From the NCBI GenBank assembly GCA_965231815.1, contig OZ246890.1:992001-1056000 (forward strand): a stretch of 64,000 nucleotides of DNA, given 5' to 3'. Shown here piece after piece: positions 27,276 to 36,921 of this stretch. How positions within the stretch are numbered: the stretch's first letter is position 1; every line of letters starts with the position of its first letter. The notes beneath the pieces were generated by a model. It saw nothing but the letters and a program-made list of their open reading frames with translations. It was not told the DNA's origin and searched no databases. Made by a program: the position numbers and the translations under genes. This stretch comes from JAPPFW01 sp965231815. Lineage in GTDB: Bacteria; Actinomycetota; Acidimicrobiia; Spongiisociales; Spongiisociaceae.

Positions 27276-27348
27276 GGGCGTTTAGCTCAGATGGGAGAGC
27301 GCTTCCCTTACAAGGAAGAGGTCGGCGGTTCGAGTCCGTCAACGCCCA
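27276..27348 (+). tRNA. tRNA-Val (TAC)
   Basis: The 73 bases fold into a full cloverleaf: acceptor GGGCGUU/AACGCCC with discriminator A, D-stem GCUC/GAGC, anticodon stem CUUCC/GGAAG around loop CUUACAA (anticodon UAC), and a TTCGAGT T-loop. No CCA is encoded. It marks the left edge of the accessory region; the IS3 element begins 10 bp downstream. Confidence 0.95.
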
Positions 27349-27402
27349 CGGTGGGGTCTGAACCGTACCGGGTTTGCCGGAGAGTGTTTTACTTGTGTCC
27401 AG

Positions 27403-28850
27403 CTACCTGGGCTGGGTTGTGTTCCAGCGGGGCTGGTGTGTGGTCACGATAGTAGTCGGCCTCCTTTTCTGTTGGTGGTTTGTCCCCGAATCGGTTCGAG
27501 CAGTCTCCGGTGGGTTGTGGCAGTTGACGTATTCGAGGGTGGCGTATTCGACGTGGTCCCGGTTCCGCCATGGGGCCCGTTTGTGGATTAGCTCGGTTTT
27601 GTATAGTCCGATTACGGATTCGGCTAGGGCGTTGTCGTATGAGTCGCCTACGGATCCGACCGAAGGTCGGATCCCGGTTTCCGTTAAACGGTTTGTGTAG
27701 CGGATGGAAAGGTACCGGTTGCCGGCGTCGGAGTGATGCACCAGCCTCCGGTCGGGGTCGGATGTGTCCGGACGCCGGGACCAGATGGCTTGCTCCAGGG
27801 CGTCGAGGGCCAGGCCGGTTTCCAGACTGTTCGATACCCGCCATCCGACGATGAACCGGGAGAAGGCGTCAATCACGAACGCCGCGTACGCGAACCCCGC
27901 CCGGGTCGGAACGTAGGTGTAGGGGTCGGACCGGGGCGCCCTGTCAGCTTTTCGGCTGGTGGGTTTCCCCGGCCCGCCCTCCGAACCGGACGTGCAACTT
28001 CCACTGCATCCGGCTCTCCATGTGTTCATGCCACTGCTGGTTCAGCCGGGCTGTATCACACGTACCCGCCTCCCGGCCTGTGAGGTCGGGTAGCGGTGCG
28101 CCGGTATTCACCAGCGGCCTCCGTGATCAACAGTTCGGCTGCGAACACACTGGACCCCTTCGCCATGTGACCGGCTTTCCCGGCCTCGGACTACTACGGG
28201 TCCTCCGCCCCATCCCACCGGCATCAGCCGGCAACAAGCCTTCCCGCCGGCCAACTCATTGTTGGCCGGTGAGGGAACCGGGGGGGGATGGTTCCCACGT
28301 TCACTTTCCAACCGTTTGACAGGGTCGGCGCCCAGCTATGCCCCTGCAACATCGCCACGGCTACGCCGCAGGCATTCACCGTGGCCTCCCGGTCGGCGAC
28401 ATCAACCGACCAAAGAGTCACCGCACACAACAATTGGTGTAGCGGTGTGCGTTGCTGCGCGGCCCCGATCCGCCAGGTTTTGAGCCGCTGGTTGTCTTGA
28501 GGAGCTTTCCGTCGCTGGTTCCTCACGTACGCCTTTCTGTCTTGCTAGCCGGACCCGGACCATCTGGCGGTGCTGATCCGTCCCGTCTTTGTCAGGGCTG
28601 CTGTCCACCCAAACCCCCCGTTCCGCAGGGTTCAGGCTGCCCTCAGCTTCAACGTGCCCGCTGCGACAAGCACGAAGCGGTGTCCTTTCACCACCGCACG
28701 GTCAGAAAACGCCTCGTGGCGCTCGATATCCGCCAGCCACAGACGGTTCGGACCTTCCGCCTCGAAGTCCCGGTCCACCAGATCAGCGGGACGGTTTGCG
28801 TCCTCGTCGGGTATGGTGGTGCGCTTGGTTTCGCCTCTGACCACGCCCAC
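27403..28850 (-). pseudogene. IS3 transposase OrfB, interrupted
   Basis: The C-terminal half (27403 to about 27955) has the rve/DDE integrase sequence: YTYVPTRAGFAYAAFVIDAF with a catalytic Asp, LVHHSDAGNRYLS with the second Asp, and YDNALAESVIGLYKTELIH with the catalytic Glu. The upstream piece (28632-28850) reads RTTIPDEDANRPADLVDRDF and RLWLADI, the region just before the first catalytic strand. Between them an unrelated segment of about 0.7 kb breaks the frame. The catalytic core is split, so the copy is inactive unless intron splicing and rearrangement restore it. Confidence 0.75.
27952..28426 (-). ncRNA. Group II intron remnant lacking its reverse transcriptase
   Basis: On the minus strand a canonical 34-nt domain V lies at 27983-28016, starting GAGCCGGATGC and ending CGTCCGGTTC with an AGTGGAAGTT terminal region. 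A domain VI-like hairpin follows (GGCCGGGGAAACCCACC). The 5' boundary GTGCGG is at 28426, and the stretch GGCGGAGGACCCGTAGTAGT in between is typical of bacterial group II intron RNA. Only about 475 nt remain and no reverse-transcriptase/maturase is encoded, so domain IV has lost its ORF. The exact 3' splice site is uncertain by several bases. Confidence 0.72.
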
Positions 28851-28944
28851 CAGACCCTTCGAGTCGCATCAGACGCTCCACCGTGCAGCGGGCTACCGCC
28901 ACTCCTTCACGATGCAGCTGCCGCCACACCTTCCGGGCTCCGAA

Positions 28945-29465
28945 CTACTCCCCGAAATTGGACTCCCAAACACGGCGAATCCGGATACGAAGTTCGCTAT
29001 CCCGCCGGCTGCGGGCCGAGCAACGCTGCGGTTCCCGAACCCGCCGTTTGTGCTCGTAATAGGTAGACGGGGCGATCGGCACCTCCGCGCAGAACAGGTT
29101 CGACCCCGAACTCATCCCGGTTCTCATCCACGAAAACGGTCATCTGCGCCCTCCGCGGTCGAGCTCCGCCAGGGCGAAATACGCAGACGCTTTCCGCAAA
29201 ATCTCATTCGCCCGCCGCAGTTCACGACACTCCCGCCGCAGTTGCTTCAGCTCGGCCATCTGCTCCGATGTCAACCCGGCCCGGACACCCTGATCGGTCT
29301 CAGCCCGCCGAACCCACTTACGCAACGTCTCCGACGAACACCCGAACAGCTTCCGCTATCGAACAAATCGCCGCCCACCCAACACGGATACTCCACCCGA
29401 TGCTCCGACACCATCCCCACAGCCCGCTCCCGAACCTCCGGTGAATACATTGTTGGTCTTCCCAT
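28945..29465 (-). pseudogene. IS3 transposase OrfA and start of OrfB, frameshifted
   Basis: OrfA begins MGRPTMYSPEVRERAVGMVSEH at 29465, the helix-turn-helix of IS3-type OrfA, but shifts frame about 30 residues in. The leucine-zipper part continues as WVRRAETDQGVRAGLTSEQ and LKQLRRECRELRRANEIL in a second frame (29140-29325). The adjoining OrfB N-terminus (APSTYYEHKRR) is in a third frame (28945-29127). Several indels mean no functional protein is made. Confidence 0.75.
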
Positions 29466-29516
29466 ACTCCATTATCTCCCAACTAATAGAGTCTCCGGAA
29501 AACCCGGGGGGGTTCA

Positions 29517-32425
29517 GTGACGGGATGGCGGGGTTGATGGTCGCGCTGTTGGGGCGGGAGCTTGATACCAAGGGGACGCTCAAGGTGTTGCGTAGGGGGT
29601 TCCGGTTCTATGGGAAGACGTTCCGTGTCGCGGCGTTCCGGCCTGCGAATGATCTGAACCGGGAGTTGGTTGAGCTGTTCGAACGGAATGAGCTTTCGGT
29701 CACGAGACAGGTTCTGTGCCATCCGGGCAGGCGCGCGACGGTGGACATGGTGTTCGCGTTGAACGGGGTGCCGGTGGCGACATGTGAGCTTAAGAACCCG
29801 ATGACTGGCACGACGTGGCGGGACGCGGTCACACAGTACGAGCGGGACCGTATCCCGGATGCTCCGTTGTTTCGGTTCTCGAAGCGGGCGCTGGTTCACT
29901 TCGCTGCGGATCCTGACGAGATACATATGACTACCCGTTTGGCGGGTGAGAAGACGGGGTTCCTTCCGTTCAACCGGGGAAGCCGTCCCGGTGCGGTGCG
30001 GTGCGGCGCTGGGAACCCGCAGCATGAGTCGGGTTACCGAACCGCCTATTTCTGGCAGGACGTGCTTGAGCGTGGACGGTTCCTTGACATTCTCGGCTCG
30101 TACATGTTCGTCGAGAAAAGCGAACGGAAGGTGTACGACGAACGCGGTGTCGCCCGTATCGAACGGGACAAGAAGGTCATCTTTCCCCGTTACTACCAGC
30201 TGGACGCTGTTGACACGCTCGTGGAAGCCACCCGCCGGCAAGGCACCGGACACAACTATCTGATACAGCATTCGGCAGGAAGCGGCAAGACGAACAGCAT
30301 CCGCTGGCTGGCTCATCGCCTGTCGACTTTGACCAACGGGTCAGGCGAGAAGGTCTACGACAGTGTGATCGTGATAAGCGACCGCAAGATCGTCGACGAC
30401 CAGCTGCGAGACGCGGTCGACCACGACGAAACGGTCAGCGGTGTTGTCGCCGGTATCGACATCGACACGAACCAGCTTGCCGAGGCGTTGCGGGACAGGC
30501 GGATGATCGTCGTCACGACAGCGCACAAGTTCTCGTTTGTCACTAGGAGTTTGCTGTCCATCGAGGGTGCCGGGTCGCCTGACGCTCCGACTGAGGAGGA
30601 GCTGGCGCTGATAGCGCCGCTACGCAGACAGATCGCAGGCCGGCGGTACGCGCTGATAGTGGACGAAGCGCATTCCGGCCAGTCCGGCGAACGAGCCCGG
30701 GCGATCAAAGCGACAGTCGGGTCACGAGCGACACCAGCCGACGGCGCCGACGATTGGGAAGACCGCCTCAACGCTGTGGTGGAAGCCCGCGGTCCGCAAC
30801 CCAACATCAGCTTCTACGCGTTCACGGCAACACCGAAAGCCAAAACGATCGAACTGTTCGGGCAGCCAGACCAGGACGGCACTCCCAGACCGTTCCATGT
30901 GTACAGCATGCGCCAAGCGATCGAGGAGGGGTTCATCCTCGACGTGCTCAGCAACTACACCGACTACGACACCTATTACAGGCTCGTCAAACAGGCCGAA
31001 GACGACGAAGAGTTCCCCAGGCGTCGCACCGCGGTCGCTCTGGCGAAGTTCATGTCACTCCACCCGCACAACATCGCCCAGAAAACCGAAGTGATCATCG
31101 AGCACTTCCGGAACCATGTCAGGTTCCGCCTCGGGGGCAGAGCCAAGGCGATGGTCGTCACTTCTTCGCGTCTTCACGCAGTGCGCTACATGCAGGCTTT
31201 CGAACGCTACATCCGGGAACGGGACTACACCGACGTGCATCCGCTTGTCGCGTTCAGCGGCACTGTCCACGATCCCGACATCGGCGCCGAGTACACCGAA
31301 CCACGCATGAACATAGACCGGGTGACGCAGACGCCGATCCCCGAGACGGCGTTACCCGCACGCTTCGACACGCCCGACTACCGGATCCTCCTCGTCGCGA
31401 ACAAATATCAGACCGGCTTCAACCAGCCGCTGCTACAGGCCATGTATGTGGACAAACGACTCGACGGTGTCCAAGCCGTGCAGACACTCTCCCGCCTGAA
31501 CCGGCTCATCCCCGGCAAGGGCGTCCCGTTCGTACTCGATTTCGTCAACGACCCCGAAGACATCCGGCAGGCGTTCGCTCCCTACTACGACGCGACCCGG
31601 CTGCGGCAGCCGACCGACCCGTACCAGCTGGACCGGCTGAAACACGAACTCGACGAAACCTACGTCTACCGCCAACAGGAACTGGACGCATTCGCCCGGG
31701 TGTTCTACACCCCGGCGGGCAACAACCGGGTGGGTAGTCACGCTCGCCTGCAAGCCCATCTGCAGCCAGCCCGCCACAGGTTCGGAAGGCTCAGCGACGA
31801 CCAGCAGGCGGAGTTCACAGACAGGGTCGGCGCGTTCGTCAACCTATACGCCTTCCTCAGCCAGATCATCCCCTACGCCGACTCCGAACTTGAACAGCTG
31901 TCCGCGTTCGGTCGTGCCCTGCTCCCATACCTGCGGGCGGACCGGCAACGCGAAACGGTACGACTCGGCGACGCTGTCGAGTTGGAGTACTACCGGCTGC
32001 AGCAGGTCTCCTCGGGTACGATCCAACTCGGAGACGACGACGCACAGGTTGTGGGTCCCACCGCGGTAGGCACCGGCCGGTCCGACGAACCCACCGCACC
32101 GCTGTCAGAGATCATCCAGCAGCTCAACGACCGGTTCGGAACCAGCTTCACAGAATCAGACCGGCTGTTCTTCGAACAGATCGAACGGGCCGCGGTAGAA
32201 GTGGACTACGTACGCCGCGTAGCCCTAGCCAACAACTTCGAGAGGTTCGACCTCGGCGCCCGAGGCCGGATACGCAACGTCATAATCGACCGCATGGCAG
32301 AAAACGATGCGATAGCAGCCAGATGCCTCAACGACCCGGACTTCGCCCAGGTTGTCCTCCCCGGACTCCTACGAAGCATCTACGACACCATCCGAACCCA
32401 AGAACCCACCCTGGGCCTCGACTGA
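29517..32425 (+). pseudogene. hsdR: Type I restriction subunit HsdR, 5'-truncated by the IS element
   Basis: An open frame of about 967 residues remains from the first internal ATG at 29525. It begins inside the HsdR N-terminal domain (GFRFYGKTFRVAAFRPAND), so roughly the first 100 residues are missing, removed at the IS3 end. What remains is intact: nuclease motif TVDMVFALNGVPVATCELKNP, Walker A HSAGSGKTNSIRW, motif II LIVDEAHSG, motif VI TGFNQPLLQAMYVDKRLDG, and the C-terminal helical domain. HsdR cleaves DNA with HsdM and HsdS, neither of which is present here. A truncated but translated protein is possible because the frame runs through into the IS sequence. Confidence 0.8.
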
Positions 32426-32445
32426 GGAGCTACCGGCCTTCGAGA

Positions 32446-33231
32446 ATGTCTGATGATGTAGAACACTCGGCTGTGGACCCACGCTTCCACCCGATGCATT
32501 GGCGCTTCCAGCAACTCTTGATGGAGCACAAGGCTTTGCTAGAAGGGGACCCTCAAGATATCGGAGCCTGGGCACTGCGGGTTTATCAGACGGTGAGGGA
32601 ACTCCTTGATCCGCAGCATGAGCTCGTCGCCGCTGTCGAAGCGATTAGACGTGACCTAGCTGCATTGGACTTTGTGCCACCGGGCTTTAGGAGAAAGCGA
32701 GAGATCGACTCCCGGTTGCAGGGACCTATTCGAGCTCAGGGCTATGGTGCGGTGGTGGCTGCGGCTATGGCGGAGAGAGGTGATACGAGCGTACTCCGGG
32801 TGGTGGACATGCATCCATGGGTCGCGGAGCCAGCAGAACCACTGTTCGTAGATAGACACTGGTTTATGGCAGTCACCGCAGCTGCAGACAATGTGAGAGC
32901 ACAGTGGAAGGCCATCCTCGGAACTAAGAATGATGACCTACCGAGCGCGTTCAGCCCGAAGGATCCCAAAGCGGGCCAACCGCGAATGCGGTTTGCCTAC
33001 TATGACCGAAACCGCGACGAGCAGGAGTGGAACAACGCTCACGAGGGGGTCATGCACTTTGCGCGAGGGTGCATGATGCGCATACGCAATCTCTATAAGT
33101 ACCAGCCCAAGGGCCAAGCCATCTCTCCTGGACTGGCGATAGAAGCCCTCGCTGCGTTGAGTCGGCTAGCACACTGGATCACGGATGCCAGGGTGGTACG
33201 GGCTAGCGATTCGGCAGAACAGAGCACGTAG
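32446..33231 (+). CDS. Possible Abi (TIGR02391/Ymh-like) protein
   Basis: 261 residues, soluble, starting MSDDVEHSAVDPRFHPMHWR. The C-terminal 110 residues, with EGVMHFARGCMMRIRN and then ISPGLAIEALAALSRLAHWI, resemble the Ymh/TIGR02391 domain, in which a conserved RN-containing helix is followed by a hydrophobic helix; that family is associated with abortive infection. The match is by pattern only, and the usual RNxxxH is RNLYKY here, so RNase activity may be lacking. It starts 20 bp after the HsdR stop, suggesting co-transcription with the restriction gene. Unrecognised protein is the conservative alternative. Confidence 0.5.
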   Translation: MSDDVEHSAVDPRFHPMHWRFQQLLMEHKALLEGDPQDIGAWALRVYQTVRELLDPQHELVAAVEAIRRDLAALDFVPPGFRRKREIDSRLQGPIRAQGYGAVVAAAMAERGDTSVLRVVDMHPWVAEPAEPLFVDRHWFMAVTAAADNVRAQWKAILGTKNDDLPSAFSPKDPKAGQPRMRFAYYDRNRDEQEWNNAHEGVMHFARGCMMRIRNLYKYQPKGQAISPGLAIEALAALSRLAHWITDARVVRASDSAEQST

Positions 33232-33622
33232 GGTACGACTTGGCGCATACGAAGAGCCAGACGACTTGCGCGCAACAACGCCGCTCTTCCCGCGTACGCG
33301 CAGACTGACTCTTCGTATTAGTCCCTGTCGGGATGCGCCCGGGCCACAGTCGCTGCGCCGTTCCCGACCGCAGGTGATGCCAGCATCTGACGGGGGAGCT
33401 ACTGGTGAGGGAACCGAACGTGCGGGACGTCGCGTACGGGCAGTGGAAACCGTAGGGAACCTATCGGCTACGCGTATCTACGACAATCCGAACCGTGCTT
33501 CGCGCTAGCTGGTTCACGACTTGTCAGGGTCTCGTCCAGGCATCGTAAGACGGAACCGCCCCCGGCGGGAACGCAAGGGGATCGCCGCGGAACGGTACGC
33601 CGACGCCCCGAAAGGCAACCCC
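33232..33622. other. Non-coding stretch, no recognisable element
   Basis: No gene with family features on either strand. It may contain the promoter of the membrane-protein/MBL operon, but no clear -35/-10 pair was found. Arg/Pro-rich short frames are composition artefacts. Confidence 0.4.
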
Positions 33623-33826
33623 ATGACCGCCTACATCTACCCCGCCGCGGGTATGGCGCACACCGCCGAAGGGGTGTCAGAATGGACGAACATGAACATG
33701 TCTCTCGTAGCGGCGAACCTAAGTACATGGGCGGAGTGGGCGACCATCGTTGCGACCTTCCTCGCGGCAGCAGTTCTCGTTCGCGCTGTGTACTGGCACT
33801 ATGGGCATGGGGGGGACGATGGATAG
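33623..33826 (+). CDS. Small single-pass membrane protein
   Basis: 67 residues from ATG 33623; shorter starts at 33692 and 33698 are possible. The C-terminal half, WAEWATIVATFLAAAVLVRAVYWHYGHGG, is one membrane helix with Trp/Tyr at both borders. Its TAG stop overlaps the ATG of the next membrane protein (ATGGATAG), so the two are probably translated together. No family was recognised. Confidence 0.5.
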   Translation: MTAYIYPAAGMAHTAEGVSEWTNMNMSLVAANLSTWAEWATIVATFLAAAVLVRAVYWHYGHGGDDG

Positions 33827-34487
33827 GATCCCGTTTTCGGTTTACGACTTTTTCGGGTACCTCAGTTCGGGCGTGGTCACCCTTGCTGGTGCCTCGTTCG
33901 CGTATCAGGGGGTCGAGGGGTTCCGCTTGGACTGGAACGCCAGCCAGGTTCTGCTTGCGGTCATCGCTGCTTATGTGATCGGACATGTGGTTGCCTCGGT
34001 ATCCAGCTTCCTACTAGAGCGGCGATTGACTAGGGGCCTGATCGGATCACCAACCTTCTGGTTGTTCAGAGATGACCCGCCAACAGGCTGGCGGCGGATA
34101 CTCAATGAATACCACAGGCCCCTTCCTATGGCGACGGCCGCGCGGGTGCTGGCGAACGCCGAAAGCGCAGCAGCCCTCGACAGTCCCGGAGAGGCGCTCT
34201 TCTACCACTGCGTCGGCGTCACCCAAAGGGACGAATACGTTAGAGAGCGGTTGGCAGTGTTCCTGAACCTCTACGGCTTCGCTAGGAACACCTCGATGGC
34301 AGCGTTTATCAGCGCTACACTGATCGGAGTCGCGACTGGTGTCAATGATCGCGTCGATCCGAGCGTCCTCTGGGTGGGGGTCTCGGTGGCAGTTCTTGTC
34401 GGGGTCGCTATGTACCTTCGATACCTGAAGTTCTACCGACAGTATTCGGTCGCCCTCTATATCAGCTACGCCGAGGTCAACAAGTGA
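33819..34487 (+). CDS. Membrane protein of MBL operon
   Basis: 222 residues with about four membrane helices: two near the N-terminus (LSSGVVTLAGASFAYQG, VLLAVIAAYVIGHVVASVSSF), then a cytoplasmic helical region of about 90 residues, then two C-terminal helices (AAFISATLIGVATGV, VGVSVAVLVGVAMYL). The start at ATG 33819 follows a G-rich patch and overlaps the upstream stop. The GTG of the metallo-beta-lactamase gene overlaps its stop (GTGA). I do not recognise a family; the helix-sensor-helix layout is seen in membrane effectors of defence systems, but that is an inference from context only. Confidence 0.65.
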   Translation: MDRIPFSVYDFFGYLSSGVVTLAGASFAYQGVEGFRLDWNASQVLLAVIAAYVIGHVVASVSSFLLERRLTRGLIGSPTFWLFRDDPPTGWRRILNEYHRPLPMATAARVLANAESAAALDSPGEALFYHCVGVTQRDEYVRERLAVFLNLYGFARNTSMAAFISATLIGVATGVNDRVDPSVLWVGVSVAVLVGVAMYLRYLKFYRQYSVALYISYAEVNK

Positions 34488-35347
34488 GCACAATCAAGTC
34501 TCTCTCCGTCGGCAACGGGGACATGTTCTACATCTGTCATAACTCAGACAACTTCACGATGATCGACTGCTCGCTCTCACCAGAGAACCGGCAGCGCATC
34601 GTTGCCGAACTTGACCGCAAACGTAGCAGCAAGACAATCACCCGGTTCATCTCAACCCATCCTGACCAAGATCACATCGGCGGCCTCGCCTACCTGGACG
34701 ACCGGATGAAGATCCCGACGTTCTACTGCGTGAAGAACGCGGCCAGAAAGGAAGTGGAGACATCCGACTTCAAGAGGTACCGCCAACTCCGTGATCGTCC
34801 GAAGAAGACCATCTACATTGCCAAAGGCTACGAGGGGAAATGGGGATCGTCGGGCATCACCATCCTCTGGCCAGATACGACCAATCAGGACTTCAAGGAT
34901 GCCCTCGGCCGCGCTGCCCAAGGAGAGAGCCCGAACAACATCTCACCCATCATCAAATACAGCCTGAACGGCGGCGTGACCGCCTTGTGGATGGGTGATC
35001 TCGAAACCGACTTCATGGAAGCCATCCAAGTCAAGGTCACCCTACCGAAGGTAGATCTATTGTTCGCTCCTCACCACGGAAGGAAGTCGGGCCGTGTACC
35101 GAAGAGATGGCTCAATGACCTGGAGCCCAAGATCATCATCGTCGGCGAGGCTCCCGCGGGTGACCTTGAGTATTACCAGGGCTACAACACGATCACTCAG
35201 AACACAGCGGGTGACATCGCATTCGAGTGCTTCCGTAGCGTGGTACATGTCTTCGTCTCGTCACCCACATACTCGGTCGACTTCCTGACCAAGAAACGGC
35301 CACGGCCGAGCGGCGACGGACGCTATCTTGGCACCCTCTCTGTCTAG
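34484..35347 (+). CDS. ComEC/Rec2-like metallo-beta-lactamase-fold hydrolase
   Basis: 287 residues. FISTHPDQDHIGGLAYLDD is the HxDxDH metal motif of the ComEC-type branch of the metallo-beta-lactamase fold; TALWMGDLETDFMEAI supplies the next metal aspartate, and LLFAPHHGRKSGRVPKRWL the conserved APHHG histidines. The protein is cytoplasmic and lacks the ComEC membrane channel. Members hydrolyse phosphodiesters, including nucleic acids or cyclic nucleotides. The GTG start overlaps the stop of the membrane-protein gene by GTGA, so the two work together. All metal ligands are intact, in contrast to the many decayed genes around it. Confidence 0.8.
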   Translation: MSTIKSLSVGNGDMFYICHNSDNFTMIDCSLSPENRQRIVAELDRKRSSKTITRFISTHPDQDHIGGLAYLDDRMKIPTFYCVKNAARKEVETSDFKRYRQLRDRPKKTIYIAKGYEGKWGSSGITILWPDTTNQDFKDALGRAAQGESPNNISPIIKYSLNGGVTALWMGDLETDFMEAIQVKVTLPKVDLLFAPHHGRKSGRVPKRWLNDLEPKIIIVGEAPAGDLEYYQGYNTITQNTAGDIAFECFRSVVHVFVSSPTYSVDFLTKKRPRPSGDGRYLGTLSV

Positions 35348-35426
35348 CCACGGGCCGTCGGCATCTGTGCCAACCAGCGGCCCCTCGCCTGGGCCGGCCG
35401 CCACCCCTAGTGGATGACCGGTCTCG

Positions 35427-35482
35427 CAGGCTGCCTCGTGGGACCCCTACCATTACCCCTGGTCAGGGGTGGTCGCGAAGCC
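35427..35482 (+). repeat. Dispersed GC-rich repeat B, copy 1 (right half)
   Basis: Begins at GTGGGACCCCTACCATTACC and runs through a CCCCTGGTCAGGGG palindrome to GGTCGCGAAG. It is the 3' half of a repeat of about 90 bp found five times, always on the plus strand, within this accessory region. Lack of the left half suggests truncation. Confidence 0.75.
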
Positions 35483-35536
35483 CCCCCTCTCCCCTTCGTA
35501 TAAGGACTACGAACACGGGCAGAGCCTCTGCCGACA

Positions 35537-35642
35537 CCATCCGGACAGCCCGCTCCCGAACCTCCGGTGAATACATTGTTGGTCTTCCCATACTCCATTA
35601 TCTCCCAACCAATAGAGTCTCCGGAAAACCCGGGGTGATTCA
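35537..35642 (-). mobile_element. IS3 left-end fragment
   Basis: About 105 bp nearly identical to the left end of the element at 29516: terminal TGAATCACCCCGGGTTTTCC, then the start of OrfA (MGRPTMYSPEVRERAVRM) before the similarity stops. A solo end with no right half. Confidence 0.85.
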
Positions 35643-35721
35643 GGCCGCGACGGTTCGGTTTCTGGACTCGGTTGATTGGACGGGGTGGGTTCCCGTCGAA
35701 GAGGAGCGGTGAGGGGTTGGT

Positions 35722-36070
35722 TTATGGGGGTGCGCGGGTGGGTGTGGACTGGCCTGGGCGTTGGGTTGGTGAGGCTGGGGTGGTGTCGGGGGTTGTTTGG
35801 TCGGCGTGGGCTGGGGTGTTTGGGTTGTCCTTCTCGGGGTTTCGGGTTCTTCGGGTTTGTTCGAGGTTGTGGATGACGGCGGCGGCGAGCGCGGCGAGTG
35901 TGTGGGCAGCGAGACCGAACGCGCGGCAGGAGTCTTTCTCGAAGCTGCCGTCGTCTTTGATCATGCCGTTGACACCTTCGACGGGGTTGCGTCCGGCGTA
36001 GTCGGTTGCCCACTTCGTGGTGCCGTAGGCGTTGCGCTGGTAGTTGTCGATCTGGTCGATCATCCCCCAC
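35722..36070 (-). pseudogene. Transposase C-terminal fragment
   Basis: The minus strand reads NAYGTTKWATDYAGRNPVEG, VNGMIKDDGSFEKD and CRAFGLAAHTLAALAAAVIH, then a low-complexity Thr/Pro/Arg tail. The R-N-P-V-E-G-x-N and HNLEQTR pattern is that of the last 70 residues of a DDE transposase (IS1182/IS5-like), with the catalytic core missing upstream. It overlaps no other gene and lies next to an IS3 end, so it is an old insertion relic. Confidence 0.55.
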
Positions 36071-36149
36071 CAAGGCTGCTGCGATGGCCGCCTGCGAACA
36101 GGCCCGGAACACCTTGACAACTGCATGTAGCGGTGGCAAGGTGGGGGCG

Positions 36150-36428
36150 ATGCCAACACGAGTAGACACAGCCGAAGAGACCTGGGAGGAGTTAGAAGCG
36201 CGCTTGGCCGAGGACGCTGCGGCCGCAGAAGCGGGTGCATACGACCACATCTTCGACCCAATGTATGACGAACTGTTCAGCCAGATGCCGGACGGCTACA
36301 TAATGGCGGAAGGCAGCTTCTTCCGACTGGATCCGGAACTGCCTGACCATTTCTATCTCACATCGGGAGTGACCGGTCGGCAGCTGAAGGCTGTAGCGCC
36401 CTATCCACCCCCACCCGCCTTCCGGTAG
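36150..36428 (+). CDS. Hypothetical acidic protein
   Basis: 92 residues beginning MPTRVDTAEETWEELEARLA, an acidic helix, then AGAYDHIFDPMYDELFSQMP and a short beta-rich part. No family recognised. It ends 11 bp from the convergent BrnT-like gene. Its acidic nature and size would fit an antitoxin, but the convergent orientation is unusual for one. Confidence 0.45.
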   Translation: MPTRVDTAEETWEELEARLAEDAAAAEAGAYDHIFDPMYDELFSQMPDGYIMAEGSFFRLDPELPDHFYLTSGVTGRQLKAVAPYPPPPAFR

Positions 36429-36439
36429 CGCCAACCGCC

Positions 36440-36682
36440 CTAAAACCGTCGGTAGCTGTTGCGTGATGCTTTTTGTACGTGATATATAGCAAGGTCACCT
36501 GAATCACGGTACTCCCCGATCACTTCTATCATTGTACCGTCGCGGGCTAGTCCAAGATAGGACAGCCCAGGTCTATTGTTTTGGGTAGTTATCGGTTTGT
36601 AACGGAACGGGTCGTCAAGCACCCCCTGGATATCTCTCTCAGAAAAGCCATGCTTGAACGCCGACCGCACGTACGTTGGCAT
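36440..36682 (-). CDS. BrnT/DUF4258-like putative toxin
   Basis: 80 residues from ATG 36682 (MPTYVRSAFKHGFSERDIQ). The arrangement KHGFSERDIQGVLDDPF, PGLSYLGLARDGTMIEVIGE and DLAIYHVQKASRNSYRRF follows the small RelE-fold-like toxins annotated as BrnT-like: a leading helix with KHG, a central L-G-x-x-x-x-G-x-x-I-E-V strand and an xxHxxxAxxxxYRR ending. Longer in-frame starts exist at 36709 and 36748. No adjacent CopG-type antitoxin is visible on the same strand. Confidence 0.55.
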   Translation of the reverse strand: MPTYVRSAFKHGFSERDIQGVLDDPFRYKPITTQNNRPGLSYLGLARDGTMIEVIGEYRDSGDLAIYHVQKASRNSYRRF

Positions 36683-36921
36683 GAAGTCAAGGCTAACGCG
36701 CTGTCGCATAGGCCCCGACGGGTCCGTCCCGCATCGGCCAGACCCCACGCCCGACCGTCCAGCAGGTGGTTACCGCACACTTCTCCCGGTGACGCCGGGG
36801 GAGTACGGCTGCAGGTGAACGTGCCGGATGAGCAGGGACGATGAGGGCCAGCGCTGTATGAATGTCGCTACGCACCACCAACCCCCCTCCTGACCTAACA
36901 GATGTTGACTAGTAGACTTTT

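Larger units (their letters stand above)
27359..29516 (-). mobile_element. IS3-family element with group II intron inside
   Basis: The element is bounded by imperfect inverted ends: TGAACCGTACCGGGTTTGCC at 27359 and, on the other strand, TGAACCCCCCCGGGTTTTCC at 29516, each followed by GGAGA. Between them are decayed orfA and orfB of an IS3-type transposase on the minus strand. The length of 2158 bp exceeds the usual 1.2-1.4 kb because a foreign segment of about 0.7 kb containing a group II intron interrupts orfB. No target duplication is evident (GTC against GTG), consistent with rearrangement at the right side, where HsdR has lost its 5' end. Confidence 0.8.

Noticed and set aside
27045..27452. 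Open frame running through tRNA-Val
   Set aside because: It overlaps the permease end and the tRNA; chance frame.
30754..31737. 327-codon Arg/His-rich plus frame inside HsdR
   Set aside because: Alternative frame of the HsdR helicase core; low-complexity composition.
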